Assembly (NCBI GenBank): GCA_036280655.1
Contig: DASUQI010000058.1
Span: 1-64,000, forward strand
Source of the DNA: DASSJM01 sp036280655
GTDB taxonomy: Bacteria > Actinomycetota > UBA4738 > HRBIN12
Direction of reading: 5' to 3'
Length of the DNA stretch: 64,000 nt
The notes beneath the pieces were generated by a model. The model was not told the origin of the DNA, ran no database searches, and worked only from the letters and a program-made list of their open reading frames with translations. Below are positions 1 through 8,575 of the stretch, in pieces; position 1 is the first letter of the stretch; every line of letters begins with the position of its first letter. Made by a program: the position numbers and the translations under genes.

Positions 1-2028
1 CGCCTCGAGACCGACCTGAGGGCCGTCCGCTCCGAGCTCTCCTCGTTGAAGGACCGGAACGAAGAGCTGTCCCGTCGATCGATGGAGGCGCGGGCCGAGG
101 CCGCGCAGGCGCTGGAGGCCACCGCGCGCGTCCAGGCCGCGCCGGTCGTCGACAGCGCCTTCCCCTCCGCGACGGTCCCCGAGGCGTTCGCCGATCCGGG
201 GCCGGCCGCGTCGCCGATCCCCGCCGACGCGGAGGAGCTCGATCGGCTGCGTCGATCGCTGCGCCACGCCGAACACGACGCGGCCTCCGAACGCGAGTCG
301 CGCATGGCGCTCGACGCGCGCGTGTCCGAGCTCCAGGGGGTCCGAGAGATGCTCGAGGCGGCGCTCGAGAAGACCGGCTCGGACGCCGAGGCCGCGCGCG
401 CCGAGCTCGAATCGACTGCCCAGACCTACCGCGAGGAGGCCGAGGCCGCCCGGCGGGAGGTCCGGAGGTCGGCCGAGGCGAGTCTCGCCGACGCCGAGGC
501 GGCCCGGAGCCAGCTCGAACAGAACATCCGGCAGCTCGCCGCGACGGACGAGGCGCTCGAGGTCGCCCGACGCGAGACCGAGGAGGCGCGCACGCAGATC
601 GCGGCGGCCGAGTCCGCCGCGGCGGCGTCGACCTCCGAGATCGCCGCCCGGATCGAGGAGCTCGAGGCCGAGCTCGCCGCGGCACGAGCCGAGCACGAGG
701 CACTCACCAAGCACCTGGAGAACGAGGGGCAGCGTGCCACCCGCGCGGAGCGAGAGGTCGTCACCTGGGCCCAGCGCGTCAAGGACCTCGAGGCCCGCCC
801 TGACCTGACCGAGGAGCTGGGGTCGGCCAACGCTCGCGTGCGCACCACGTCCACGGAGCTCGAGACGGCGCGGGAGGAGCTCGAGGCCCTGCGCGCCGAG
901 CACGAGGCCGCCCGCGTCGACGGGCAGGCCAGCGTCCTGCAGGTCGAGAACCTGAAGGACGAGCTCGCCGCGGCACGCGCGGGGTTCGCGGCGGCGAGCG
1001 AACGCGCCGAGGAACTCGAGGCCGAGCTCGCGGAGAGGCGAACACGGTCCGAACGTGCCGACGAGCTCGCGTCGGATCTCGAGGCTTCGAACGGCGCGGC
1101 CGACGAGCTCCGAACCCAGCTCGCCGACGCGAGGGATGAACTGGAGCGCTCGAAGGCCGAAGCGCAGCCCGTGCGCTCGGACCTCGAGAGGGCTCGGGCG
1201 GAGATCGAGCGGCTGCGCGAGGAACTCGAGGCCGCGCGGGAGGAGGGCGACACGGCCTCCGAGCAGCGCGACGGTCTCCGGGCGGACGCCCTCATCCGAA
1301 CCGCGGAGATCGAGGCGCTCCGGTCGGAGGCGAACGCACGGACCGCCGAGCTCGATGCGCTCCGGGCGGAGTCGGAGGGTCGCACCGAGGAGTTCGAACA
1401 ACTCAAGAACAAGGCGAAGGCGCGCAAGAACGAGCTCGAGGCGCTTCGCGCGGAGGCCGAAGGCCACGAGGCCGAGATGGAGGCCCTTCGGGCGGAGGTC
1501 GCCGAGCGCAACGCCGAGCTCGATGCGCTCCGCGCCCAGGGCGACGGCGTTCGATCCGAAGCCGAGGCCGCGCGCGCGGAGGGGGAGGCGGTGAGGGCAG
1601 ATCTCGAGGCGATCCGCGCCGAGTTCGACGCGGCGAGGACGGAGCTCGAGATGGCCCACGCCGAGGCCCACGCGGCGAGGACGGAGCTCGAGGCCGTCAG
1701 GGACATGAGCGATGCGCGGGACGAGGAGATCGAGTCGCTCCGGGCCGAGGCCGACGCCATGCGCGCGGAGCTCGAGGCCGCCAGGACCGAGGGCGAGGCC
1801 ACACTGGCCGAGCTCGAGGAGGGACTACGGGAGTTCGAGGAGCGGACCCGTGTCCCGGAGCAGGCGATAGCCGAGCAGCGCGACCGGTTCGAGGAGGAGC
1901 TTCAGCAGGAACGCGAGCGCTTCGAGCGCGAACTGACCGAGGAGCACGAACGGAGGGCCCAGACGCTGGCGGACGGCGAACGGGCCGGCGGAGAGATCAT
2001 GGAAGATCGCCGGCGTCCGGTCATCTGA
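1..2028 (+). CDS. Long coiled-coil protein, 5' end outside window
   Basis: The reading frame is open from base 1 and the coiled-coil pattern continues upstream of the first possible start (TTG at 46), so the gene is cut by the window edge. The 675 visible residues are almost wholly Glu, Ala, Arg and Leu in heptads. The units repeat with themes such as ELEALRAE and EAARAELE, and there is no transmembrane segment or catalytic motif. A Pro/Val-rich break near residues 50-75 separates two coiled-coil blocks. The last part is very charged (ERERFEREL) and the protein ends in a basic tail. Such proteins act as filaments or scaffolds (SMC-like arms, polar scaffolds, tape-measure-like rods), but nothing here decides which. 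It converges on sbcC, 9 bases apart. A long antisense open frame on the other strand is a composition artefact. Confidence 0.85.
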   Translation, partial: RLETDLRAVRSELSSLKDRNEELSRRSMEARAEAAQALEATARVQAAPVVDSAFPSATVPEAFADPGPAASPIPADAEELDRLRRSLRHAEHDAASERESRMALDARVSELQGVREMLEAALEKTGSDAEAARAELESTAQTYREEAEAARREVRRSAEASLADAEAARSQLEQNIRQLAATDEALEVARRETEEARTQIAAAESAAAASTSEIAARIEELEAELAAARAEHEALTKHLENEGQRATRAEREVVTWAQRVKDLEARPDLTEELGSANARVRTTSTELETAREELEALRAEHEAARVDGQASVLQVENLKDELAAARAGFAAASERAEELEAELAERRTRSERADELASDLEASNGAADELRTQLADARDELERSKAEAQPVRSDLERARAEIERLREELEAAREEGDTASEQRDGLRADALIRTAEIEALRSEANARTAELDALRAESEGRTEEFEQLKNKAKARKNELEALRAEAEGHEAEMEALRAEVAERNAELDALRAQGDGVRSEAEAARAEGEAVRADLEAIRAEFDAARTELEMAHAEAHAARTELEAVRDMSDARDEEIESLRAEADAMRAELEAARTEGEATLAELEEGLREFEERTRVPEQAIAEQRDRFEEELQQERERFERELTEEHERRAQTLADGERAGGEIMEDRRRPVI

Positions 2029-2037
2029 GCCGCGTCT

Positions 2038-4611
2038 TCAGCTCGAGACGCTGAGCACGCTGCCCCTCGGCGACTTCTCGATCTCGATCCTCGCGGGGAG
2101 CCGGGCCGCAAGCTCCCGGATGTGGGTGATGACGCCCACCATCCTGCCGTCGCCGCCGAGCTGCTCGATCGCCTCGACCACGACCTCGAGCGCCTCCGGG
2201 TCGAGCGTCCCGAACCCCTCGTCGAGGAACAACGAGTCGAGCCGAGCCCGCTCGGTGACCGCGAGCGAGCGGACCTGCTCGGACAGCGCGAGCGCCAGCG
2301 CGAGGGAGGCGAGGAAGGTCTCGCCGCCCGAGAGCGTCCGCGCGCTGCGGCGCTCCTCGCCGTTCCACGTGTCGACCACCGCGAACTCGTCGTCCTCGTA
2401 CTCGAGGCGGTAGCGCCCGAGCGAGAGCGTGGCCAGGCGTTCCGAGCCGGCCGCGGCGAGCAGCTGGAGCGCCTCGACCTGGAGGAAGGCCACGAGCCGA
2501 TCGGCCCGGAGCTCCCCGGCGAGCGCCCCGAAGACGTCGGCTCGCGTCCGGTGCTCGGCCACCCGTTCCTCGAGCGCCTCGGCCTTCGCCAGGTCCTCCC
2601 GCGCGCGGACGGCCCTATCGTCCGCGGTCGCGGCGTCCTTCGTCGCCCTCGTCCGGCCGCTCGCGACGGCCCCGATCACGTCGGCGACGGTCGATGCCTC
2701 GGGGTCGATCGCGATCTCCTCGAACCCCTCGAGGTGCCTCGCCGCCTCGCGGACGACCTCCCGCTCCCCCTCGCCGAGCCGCTCCCCCACCTCCGCGAGC
2801 GACTCCGCGCTGGACGCGAACAGTCCCGCGAGGCCCGACGCCTTCGTGGCGAGCGCGGCCGCGGGCTCCTTCCCGGTGAGCGGCGCGGGCGGCCGCGGCA
2901 CCCGGTCGTCCAACGCGCGCGCGCGGTCGAGGAGTCCCACCGTGGCGATCGACGCGAGTCGGCCGCGGGACTCCGCGAGCTCGGCGCCCAGCGCGTCCCG
3001 GTCGCGTTCGGCCTCGGCGACCGACGCACGCGCCTCGCCGACCGAGGTCTGCGCCTCGTCGGCGGACGCCTCGAGCTCCTCGAGCGCGTCCATGCGCTCG
3101 TCGATCGCGGCGACCGGGTCCGCCGGGACCCCGCCGCCGAGCGCCTTCGCGAGCTCGGCCTCGAGTCGGTCGGCATCCTTGCGCGCCTTCGCGAGCCCCG
3201 AATCGGATCGCGCGATCTGCGCCTTCGCGGCGCCGAGCGCAGCGGCGGCGGCGCTCTTGGCACGCTCGGCCTCCGCGAGCGAGCCCTGCGCCGTCTGCGC
3301 GTCCTTCCTCGCGCGGTCGAGCGCGACGCGCGCGGCCTCGAGCTTCTTCGGCCTCGCGGCCCGTGGGAGCTTCTCGATCTTCGCGCCGCACACGGGGCAG
3401 TCGTCGCCGGCGCGAACGCCGGCGCGAACGGCCGCGACGTGATCTTGGTGGCGGGCGTCCTCGAGCGCGGCCTCCGCCGCCTCGACCACCTCGATCGCCG
3501 AGGCCGCCGCGCCGACCGCCGACGCGACCGCTCGGTCGGCCTCTTCGTCGGCCGCCTCGAGATCGGCGACGGCGTCGTTGGCTCCCTCGAGCTCGGCCTC
3601 GGCGGCCTCGACCGTCGTCCGCGCGTCGAGCAGCGACTCGGCCTTCGTCCGAACCACGGCGAGCTCGACCGTCCGTCCCCAGGACGCCTCGGCCTTCTCG
3701 AACGCCGCAACGGCCTTCGCCGCCGCGCGTTCGGCCGCCGTCACCGCCTTCGTCCGGTCCTTCAGCTCGCCCTCGATCTCGGCGGCGCGAGCGGAGACGT
3801 CGTCGAGCGCGCCGGCGACGTCCTCCGCAGAGTCCGCCGCCTCGCGCAGGTCGCGTTCGCAGGTCCGGAGCTCCTCGATCGTCCGCGAGCTCCCGGCCCA
3901 CCGCTCCGCCACCGCGCGCACCTTCGCCTCAGCGTCGGCGACCGCGTGCTCGCGTTCGGCCGCCGCCTTCGCGAGCGTCTCCGCCTCGGCCACCGCGTCG
4001 GGGGTGATGCCCGCGTACTGGGTCTCGATCAGCGTCGTCACGGCGTTCGCGTCGGCGGCCGACTGCCGCTTGATCTCGCCCGCTCGCTTCCCCAGGCGCT
4101 CGAAGAGCTCGAGGCCGAGCAGCTCGGTGAGGATCGACCGGCGCTCCCTCGCGTCGCCGACGAGGAACTCCGCGAACCGCCCCTGCGGGAGCAGCACCGT
4201 ACGGGTGAACGCCTCGTAGTCCAGGCCGATCGCCTCGCGGATCATCGCGTCGGCCTCCTTCACGCGATCCGAGCCCGGCGGCTGATGCCAGTCCGTTCCG
4301 GTCCACTCCTCCAGTTGGATCTTGGTCGCACCCTTGACCGGCGTGCGTCGCGTGATCCGATACCGGCGGTCCCCCGACTCGAACTCGAGCAGGACGGACA
4401 TGACGGGCTGCCCCTGGCTGATCAGCTGCGAGCACTGCCTGCCCACGCGGTCCACGTAGCCGAACAGCGCGTAGGTCATCGCGTCGAGCATCGAGGACTT
4501 GCCCGAGCCAGTGGGGCCGGCGATCGCGAACAGATCGAGCCCCTCGAAGTCGACCCGCTGCTCGTCGCGGAACGACGTGAACCCCTTGATCTGGAGCGAG
4601 ACCGGCCTCAC
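2038..4611 (-). CDS. sbcC: SbcC/Rad50-type exonuclease ATPase subunit
   Basis: ATPase and DNA-tethering subunit of the SbcCD (Rad50-Mre11) nuclease, which opens hairpins and trims DNA ends. The 857 residues show Walker A GPTGSGKS (residues 32-39), a long coiled coil, a zinc-hook CPVC at about 405-408 in the middle of the coil, the returning coil, the ABC signature LSGGE near 760, and Walker B LFLDEGFG near 794-801. Length is somewhat short but within the SbcC range, so the arms are of moderate length. The start is GTG at 4611, overlapping the sbcD stop as GTGA, so it is translationally coupled to sbcD. It is the last gene of the nurA-herA-sbcD-sbcC operon. Confidence 0.95.
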   Translation of the reverse strand: MRPVSLQIKGFTSFRDEQRVDFEGLDLFAIAGPTGSGKSSMLDAMTYALFGYVDRVGRQCSQLISQGQPVMSVLLEFESGDRRYRITRRTPVKGATKIQLEEWTGTDWHQPPGSDRVKEADAMIREAIGLDYEAFTRTVLLPQGRFAEFLVGDARERRSILTELLGLELFERLGKRAGEIKRQSAADANAVTTLIETQYAGITPDAVAEAETLAKAAAEREHAVADAEAKVRAVAERWAGSSRTIEELRTCERDLREAADSAEDVAGALDDVSARAAEIEGELKDRTKAVTAAERAAAKAVAAFEKAEASWGRTVELAVVRTKAESLLDARTTVEAAEAELEGANDAVADLEAADEEADRAVASAVGAAASAIEVVEAAEAALEDARHQDHVAAVRAGVRAGDDCPVCGAKIEKLPRAARPKKLEAARVALDRARKDAQTAQGSLAEAERAKSAAAAALGAAKAQIARSDSGLAKARKDADRLEAELAKALGGGVPADPVAAIDERMDALEELEASADEAQTSVGEARASVAEAERDRDALGAELAESRGRLASIATVGLLDRARALDDRVPRPPAPLTGKEPAAALATKASGLAGLFASSAESLAEVGERLGEGEREVVREAARHLEGFEEIAIDPEASTVADVIGAVASGRTRATKDAATADDRAVRAREDLAKAEALEERVAEHRTRADVFGALAGELRADRLVAFLQVEALQLLAAAGSERLATLSLGRYRLEYEDDEFAVVDTWNGEERRSARTLSGGETFLASLALALALSEQVRSLAVTERARLDSLFLDEGFGTLDPEALEVVVEAIEQLGGDGRMVGVITHIRELAARLPARIEIEKSPRGSVLSVSS

Positions 4612-5780
4612 GGCGCGGACTCCGTCTCGAGCTCGAGGACCTCATCGAACGCCGCGAGCAGCTCGTCCGCCGGCGCGGCGCCGTGGTGCGCCTGGTGGTA
4701 CGCGACGAACTGGTCGCGCGGGTGCAACGACGACAGCGGCGGGCCGGCGTCGCCCGAGCCTTCGGCGCGCTCGTACTCGAGGTGCACGTCGAGCGCGTTC
4801 GGCAGCTCGTCGCGGATCCGGTCCGCGATCCCGGGCACCGGCCCGTAGGTCGCGACGAAGACCCGGAGCCAGGCGTCGCCCGCCGCCGACCCCTGCTCGA
4901 TCACCTCGTCGAGCGTGCCGCGCACGTCCCGCAGCGCTCGACCGCTCGAGAGCGGCACCTCCGTCACCTTGGACGGCTTCCCCGGCGCCGCCTCCACGAT
5001 CGCGACGCTCTTGCGCTGCCCCGCCTCGCCGAAATCGAGCTGCAGCAGCGACCCGGCGTACCGCGCCTGCGCCGGCGACCCCTTCACCACCTGCGGCAGG
5101 TGCACATGACCGAGCGCGACGTACGCGGCCTCGGCCGGCAGGCGCGACGGCGGGACCGCGTACGCGATGCCGATCGTGAGCTCGCGCTCGCCGCCGCCCG
5201 GCGTGACGAGCGCGCCGTCGGTGAACAGGTGCCCGAGCACGATCGGGATGCGGCCGGACGTGAACCCCGTCGCCATCGTCGCGAGCAGCTCGCCCATCCC
5301 CTGCGCGTAGGACTGGAACCACGTCTCGCCGGCGTCGAACAGCGCGGCCGCGTCGCCGAAGCGCCGCTCGGGGACGAACGGGACGCACGCGATCTCGGCC
5401 TCCTCGGAGCCGTCGCGGCTCGGGACGACGACGATCCCGCCCTGCCCCGGTGGCGCGACGCGCGGGACGACGTGGACGCCGATCGGCTCGAGCAGCCTGC
5501 CGAACGCCTCCATCCGCATCGCCGAGTCGTGGTTGCCCGGGATCGTGACGACCCGGATCCCGGCGTCGTGCAGCCGCAGGAACGCGTCGAACACGAGGGC
5601 GTCGGCCTCGGGGGCCGGCGCGCGATGCTCGTAGACGTCGCCCGCGAGCAGGACGCCGTCGACGCCCTCGTCGACGGCGATCCCCACCACCTCGTCGAGC
5701 GCGGCCGCGAACTCCTCGGCGCGCGACCGGCCTCGGATCGCTCGCCCGACGTGCCAGTCGCCCGTGTGCAGGAACCGCAG
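4608..5780 (-). CDS. sbcD: SbcD/Mre11-type nuclease, probable CTG start
   Basis: Metallophosphoesterase nuclease subunit of SbcCD. Phosphoesterase motifs are in order: GDWH, GDVYE, GNHD and a late GHVH. The first ATG/GTG/TTG start (GTG at 5690) would delete the essential GDWH motif. The frame remains open upstream to a TAG at 5784-5786, and CTG at 5780 gives a start of the expected form (M)RFLHTGDWH. A GAGGGGG ribosome-binding site lies 8 bases before this CTG. The TAG is the stop of herA, which is in the same frame, so the two genes are separated by TAG-GCG only. I infer a CTG start by termination-reinitiation; read-through of the TAG to give a HerA-SbcD fusion is the alternative. Length from CTG is 390 residues, normal for SbcD. 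Confidence 0.9.
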   Translation of the reverse strand: MRFLHTGDWHVGRAIRGRSRAEEFAAALDEVVGIAVDEGVDGVLLAGDVYEHRAPAPEADALVFDAFLRLHDAGIRVVTIPGNHDSAMRMEAFGRLLEPIGVHVVPRVAPPGQGGIVVVPSRDGSEEAEIACVPFVPERRFGDAAALFDAGETWFQSYAQGMGELLATMATGFTSGRIPIVLGHLFTDGALVTPGGGERELTIGIAYAVPPSRLPAEAAYVALGHVHLPQVVKGSPAQARYAGSLLQLDFGEAGQRKSVAIVEAAPGKPSKVTEVPLSSGRALRDVRGTLDEVIEQGSAAGDAWLRVFVATYGPVPGIADRIRDELPNALDVHLEYERAEGSGDAGPPLSSLHPRDQFVAYHQAHHGAAPADELLAAFDEVLELETESAP

Positions 5781-5783
5781 CGC

Positions 5784-7475
5784 CTAGTCCCCCTCGAACC
5801 GCTCGAACACCGACGCCGCGCTCGCGGTGTCGGCCTCGTCGGCGCGCGTCGCCCACGCCGGGAACGGGAAGCGGATCTGCAGCGGCACCGGGATGTGCGG
5901 CTGCTGCAGGATCATCGAGCCCGGCTTGAGGATCGACGCCCGCGCCCTGGTGACCGCCGGCAGGAACCCGTACTCGCTCCGCGCGGCCTCCGCCGTGTCG
6001 AGCCGCCCGACGACGCGGAACGCGCTGTTCGAGATCACGCGGCGCTCGACCTCGGACGCGGTCTGCTCCGCGCCGACGAGGATCATGCCGAGCGAACGAC
6101 CGCGTTCGGCGACGTCGAGGAGCACCTCCTTGATCGGGCTCCAGCCGTCGCGCGGCGCGTAGCGGTTCAGCTCATCCAGGACGAGGAAGGCGAGCGGCTC
6201 GCGCCGGCCCATCCGCTCCTTGTGCTCGAACAGCCGCTTGATCACCACGCCGGTCACGAACCGCTTCGCGCGGTCGTGCAGGTTGTGGATGTCCACGACC
6301 GTGACCTGGTAGGACCCCCAGTCGATCCGGTGGCGTTCGGGGTGCTCGGCGTCGCGCCCGCGGATCAGGTGGCCCATCCGGAACCGCGCGGCGTCGAGCC
6401 GGCGGATGAACGCGCTCACGGTGGCGTCCGAAACCCGCCCGCGCCACGACGAGCCGTCGGTGTCGACCTCCTCGGCCACGATCTCGCACAGGCGCGAGAA
6501 GTCCTCGACCGGGTAGCCGCCGAACGTCACGGTCGCGTCGTTCTCGGGATCGTCCTCGCACTCGCGGTCGAGCGCCGCCTCGATGCGGGCGACGAGGTCC
6601 GCGATCTGCGAGCGCTCGTCCTCGGCCTCGGCGAACATGAACCGCAGGAAGCGCTCGCGCACGAACTCGCGCACGGTCCAGAAGTACGCGGTGACGCCCT
6701 CGGAGCGACCCTCGACTTGCGGGATCGCCTGCCCGCCCGAGTCCGGACGGATCGGCGCCCACAGGCCCACGCTCTCGAACGCGCCGGCCGGCAGCCCGAG
6801 TCGGTCGTAGTCCTCGCGGTCGCGCTCGGTGAGCCGGGCGTTGGGGGTGTCGAGCCACATCAGGTCCTCGCCCTTGACGTTGAACACGAGCGCCTTCGTG
6901 TTGGTGGCGTACCTGCCAAGGGCGTCGGTGTGGAACAGCGCATACAACAGGAACAGGGCGTACGTCGTCTTCGTCGCGACGCCAGAGACGCCGCTGATGT
7001 TCACGTGCGCGCCGCGCGTCCCGTCGAGGAAGTCGAGGTCGAGGAACACGGGCTCGCCGTCCCGCGTGAGGCCCGCGGCGACGCGGCGGTCCATCTGGTC
7101 GAAGTACATCGCCTCGTCTCGGTCCTTGCCCCGCGCGCGGAGCGCCGGGAGGCCCGGCATCGGCGGGACGAACACCTCGGGCTCGAACCGCGTGGCGACC
7201 ACCTGGGCGGCCACCGCGGTGTCGACGGGGAGCACGCCGCGCTCCACGAGGAACACATCGGTGTCGAACTGCGCGCCCTCGTGCCGCGCGCGCACGTCCT
7301 GCACGATCCCGGCGATCCGGAGGGCGCCCCGACCGGGCACCTCGGTGTCGACGACGACCGCGTCGTCGAGCTGCAGGTACGCGTCGGGCGCCACGCCGAC
7401 CCAGAACGTGAGCGGCGTCGCGTCCTCGGTCCCGAGCACCATCCCGACGGGCTCGGACGTCTCCTCGACGCTCAT
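5784..7475 (-). CDS. herA: HerA-like DNA translocase ATPase
   Basis: Hexameric FtsK/HerA-class ATPase predicted to pump DNA into the NurA nuclease during end resection. An N-terminal beta-barrel (HAS-barrel-like, about residues 1-100) precedes a P-loop at about 162-170 reading GVSGVATKT. That departs from the usual GxxGxGK[ST], because Ala-Thr precede the Lys. Walker B is LVLDE (434-435 acidic pair) followed by the N-R-Y sensor-like stretch. The C-terminal part contains VISNSAFRVVGRLD, typical of HerA/VirB4-like enzymes. ATG at 7475 overlaps the nurA stop (ATGA). The longer open frame upstream in this phase lies antiframe to nurA and is not coding. It is followed in frame by sbcD after its TAG stop. 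Confidence 0.88.
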   Translation of the reverse strand: MSVEETSEPVGMVLGTEDATPLTFWVGVAPDAYLQLDDAVVVDTEVPGRGALRIAGIVQDVRARHEGAQFDTDVFLVERGVLPVDTAVAAQVVATRFEPEVFVPPMPGLPALRARGKDRDEAMYFDQMDRRVAAGLTRDGEPVFLDLDFLDGTRGAHVNISGVSGVATKTTYALFLLYALFHTDALGRYATNTKALVFNVKGEDLMWLDTPNARLTERDREDYDRLGLPAGAFESVGLWAPIRPDSGGQAIPQVEGRSEGVTAYFWTVREFVRERFLRFMFAEAEDERSQIADLVARIEAALDRECEDDPENDATVTFGGYPVEDFSRLCEIVAEEVDTDGSSWRGRVSDATVSAFIRRLDAARFRMGHLIRGRDAEHPERHRIDWGSYQVTVVDIHNLHDRAKRFVTGVVIKRLFEHKERMGRREPLAFLVLDELNRYAPRDGWSPIKEVLLDVAERGRSLGMILVGAEQTASEVERRVISNSAFRVVGRLDTAEAARSEYGFLPAVTRARASILKPGSMILQQPHIPVPLQIRFPFPAWATRADEADTASAASVFERFEGD

Positions 7476-8428
7476 GCCGCCTCCCGCATCAGCCACTCCG
7501 TGATCGCGCGCCGGATCAGGCCGCGATGTCCCATCCGGTGCTGCAGCCAGGTCTCGAGCCCGCCGACCGGCGCGAGGTTCTGCGGATAGCGGGGATCGGT
7601 TGCCCGCCCGGCGAACCGCGGCAGCGTCGCGCTCACCCGGTCGGCGAGCGACCGCGCCGCGTCGATGCCTACGCCCGCCCGGACCTCGCAGCGGACGAGC
7701 CCCGCGTGGTCGTGCCACGCCGGGCGGGAGGGCACGAGGCGCGTGTACCAGGCGAAGCGCTCGAACGCCTGCCCCTCGTACGCGAGCCCGAACAGCGGCG
7801 TGCGCTCCCCCGGCGACAGCCGCCCGAGCAGCGCGTCGTGCTCGGGCCCCAGGTACGCGCGGACGAATCGCTTCACGACGCCGACGATCGGCGAGGTCGT
7901 CTCGTCCCGCAGCGTCTTCAGCGGGCCGTCGGCGAGGACGAGGCAGCCGCTCGAGGCGGCGATCCGCGTGGCGATCGCCGCCTCGGCGCCGCGCATCGCC
8001 TCCTGCAGGCCGTGCAGCGGCGTGTCGGGGTCGGGCCCCGTCTCCGTCCGCGGCTCGAACACCAGCCGGTGCGATCCCGCCTCGAGCTCGACCCGGGTCG
8101 CCGAACGGCCGCCGCCCAGCACGAGGTTGCGTCCCACGTCGTGCTCGGCGAACGTCGCGCGGCCGTCGCTGCGGACGGCCCCGACCGCCCACGAGCCGAA
8201 CAGGCCGTGGACCCGTGCCCCGTGCTCCTCGGCGAGCACCCGCAGCTCGACCCGCCGAACCCCGTCGACGAACCAGGTGACGCAGGGTTCCGGCTGCGCC
8301 GGCGTGAGGGGGCGCGACCAGTCGGCGCTCTCGACGTCGGGATCTGCCGTCGCGGGGACCTCGCCCAGCCGGGCCTCGAAGCCCATCCCGTAGTCCGGCG
8401 TCCACGGGTCGGCGCGCAGCGTGAGCAC
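7472..8428 (-). CDS. nurA: NurA-domain 5'-3' nuclease
   Basis: NurA-family nuclease, partner of HerA. The family signature of an Asp in a hydrophobic strand followed by Gly-Val-Arg-Arg-Val-Glu is visible (WFVDGVRRVE, near residue 65), with a second conserved acidic strand LVLADGPL and a C-terminal Tyr-Pro-Gln-Asn-Leu region with aromatic and basic residues common to NurA proteins. I chose GTG at 8428 (318 residues). Upstream in-frame codons back to 8506 read as non-conserved sequence, and a TAnnnT box (TACGCT) lies 7 bases before this GTG, consistent with a leaderless first gene of the operon. Partner genes herA, sbcD and sbcC follow with 4-base overlaps or near contact. Family assignment is from motif and context and is less certain than for sbcC/D. 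Confidence 0.8.
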   Translation of the reverse strand: MLTLRADPWTPDYGMGFEARLGEVPATADPDVESADWSRPLTPAQPEPCVTWFVDGVRRVELRVLAEEHGARVHGLFGSWAVGAVRSDGRATFAEHDVGRNLVLGGGRSATRVELEAGSHRLVFEPRTETGPDPDTPLHGLQEAMRGAEAAIATRIAASSGCLVLADGPLKTLRDETTSPIVGVVKRFVRAYLGPEHDALLGRLSPGERTPLFGLAYEGQAFERFAWYTRLVPSRPAWHDHAGLVRCEVRAGVGIDAARSLADRVSATLPRFAGRATDPRYPQNLAPVGGLETWLQHRMGHRGLIRRAITEWLMREAA

Positions 8429-8435
8429 GAGCCGA

Positions 8436-8441
8436 AGCGTA
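8436..8441 (-). promoter_or_regulatory. Predicted -10 box of the nurA-herA-sbcDC operon
   Basis: Reads TACGCT on the minus strand, 7 bases before the GTG start of nurA. This matches the TAnnnT/leaderless arrangement seen throughout the window. No clear -35 hexamer. Confidence 0.5.
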
Positions 8442-8575
8442 ACGGAGGCCCACGACAGCCGGGCCCTTCCCCGACCGGCCATGTGGGACCAGGTCCCGGG
8501 GTCCAATCCCCTGGCCGGGGGACTCCGCCCTGCCTCGGGGCCTGCCGATAGGTGCCGAGGACGAGACGAAAGCTG

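Noticed and set aside
2122..4848. Very long open frames antisense to sbcC (about 900 codons), and similar ones antisense to the cyclase gene (29230-32862, 1210 codons) and others
   Set aside because: Arg/Leu/Glu-biased translations with no motifs, exactly complementary to well-supported genes; expected from high GC, where antisense stops are rare.
8485..8525. tRNA-like T-arm and acceptor-like segment before the membrane coiled-coil gene
   Set aside because: The T-loop lacks the invariant TTC, and no D-arm or anticodon arm with a matching acceptor strand exists upstream.
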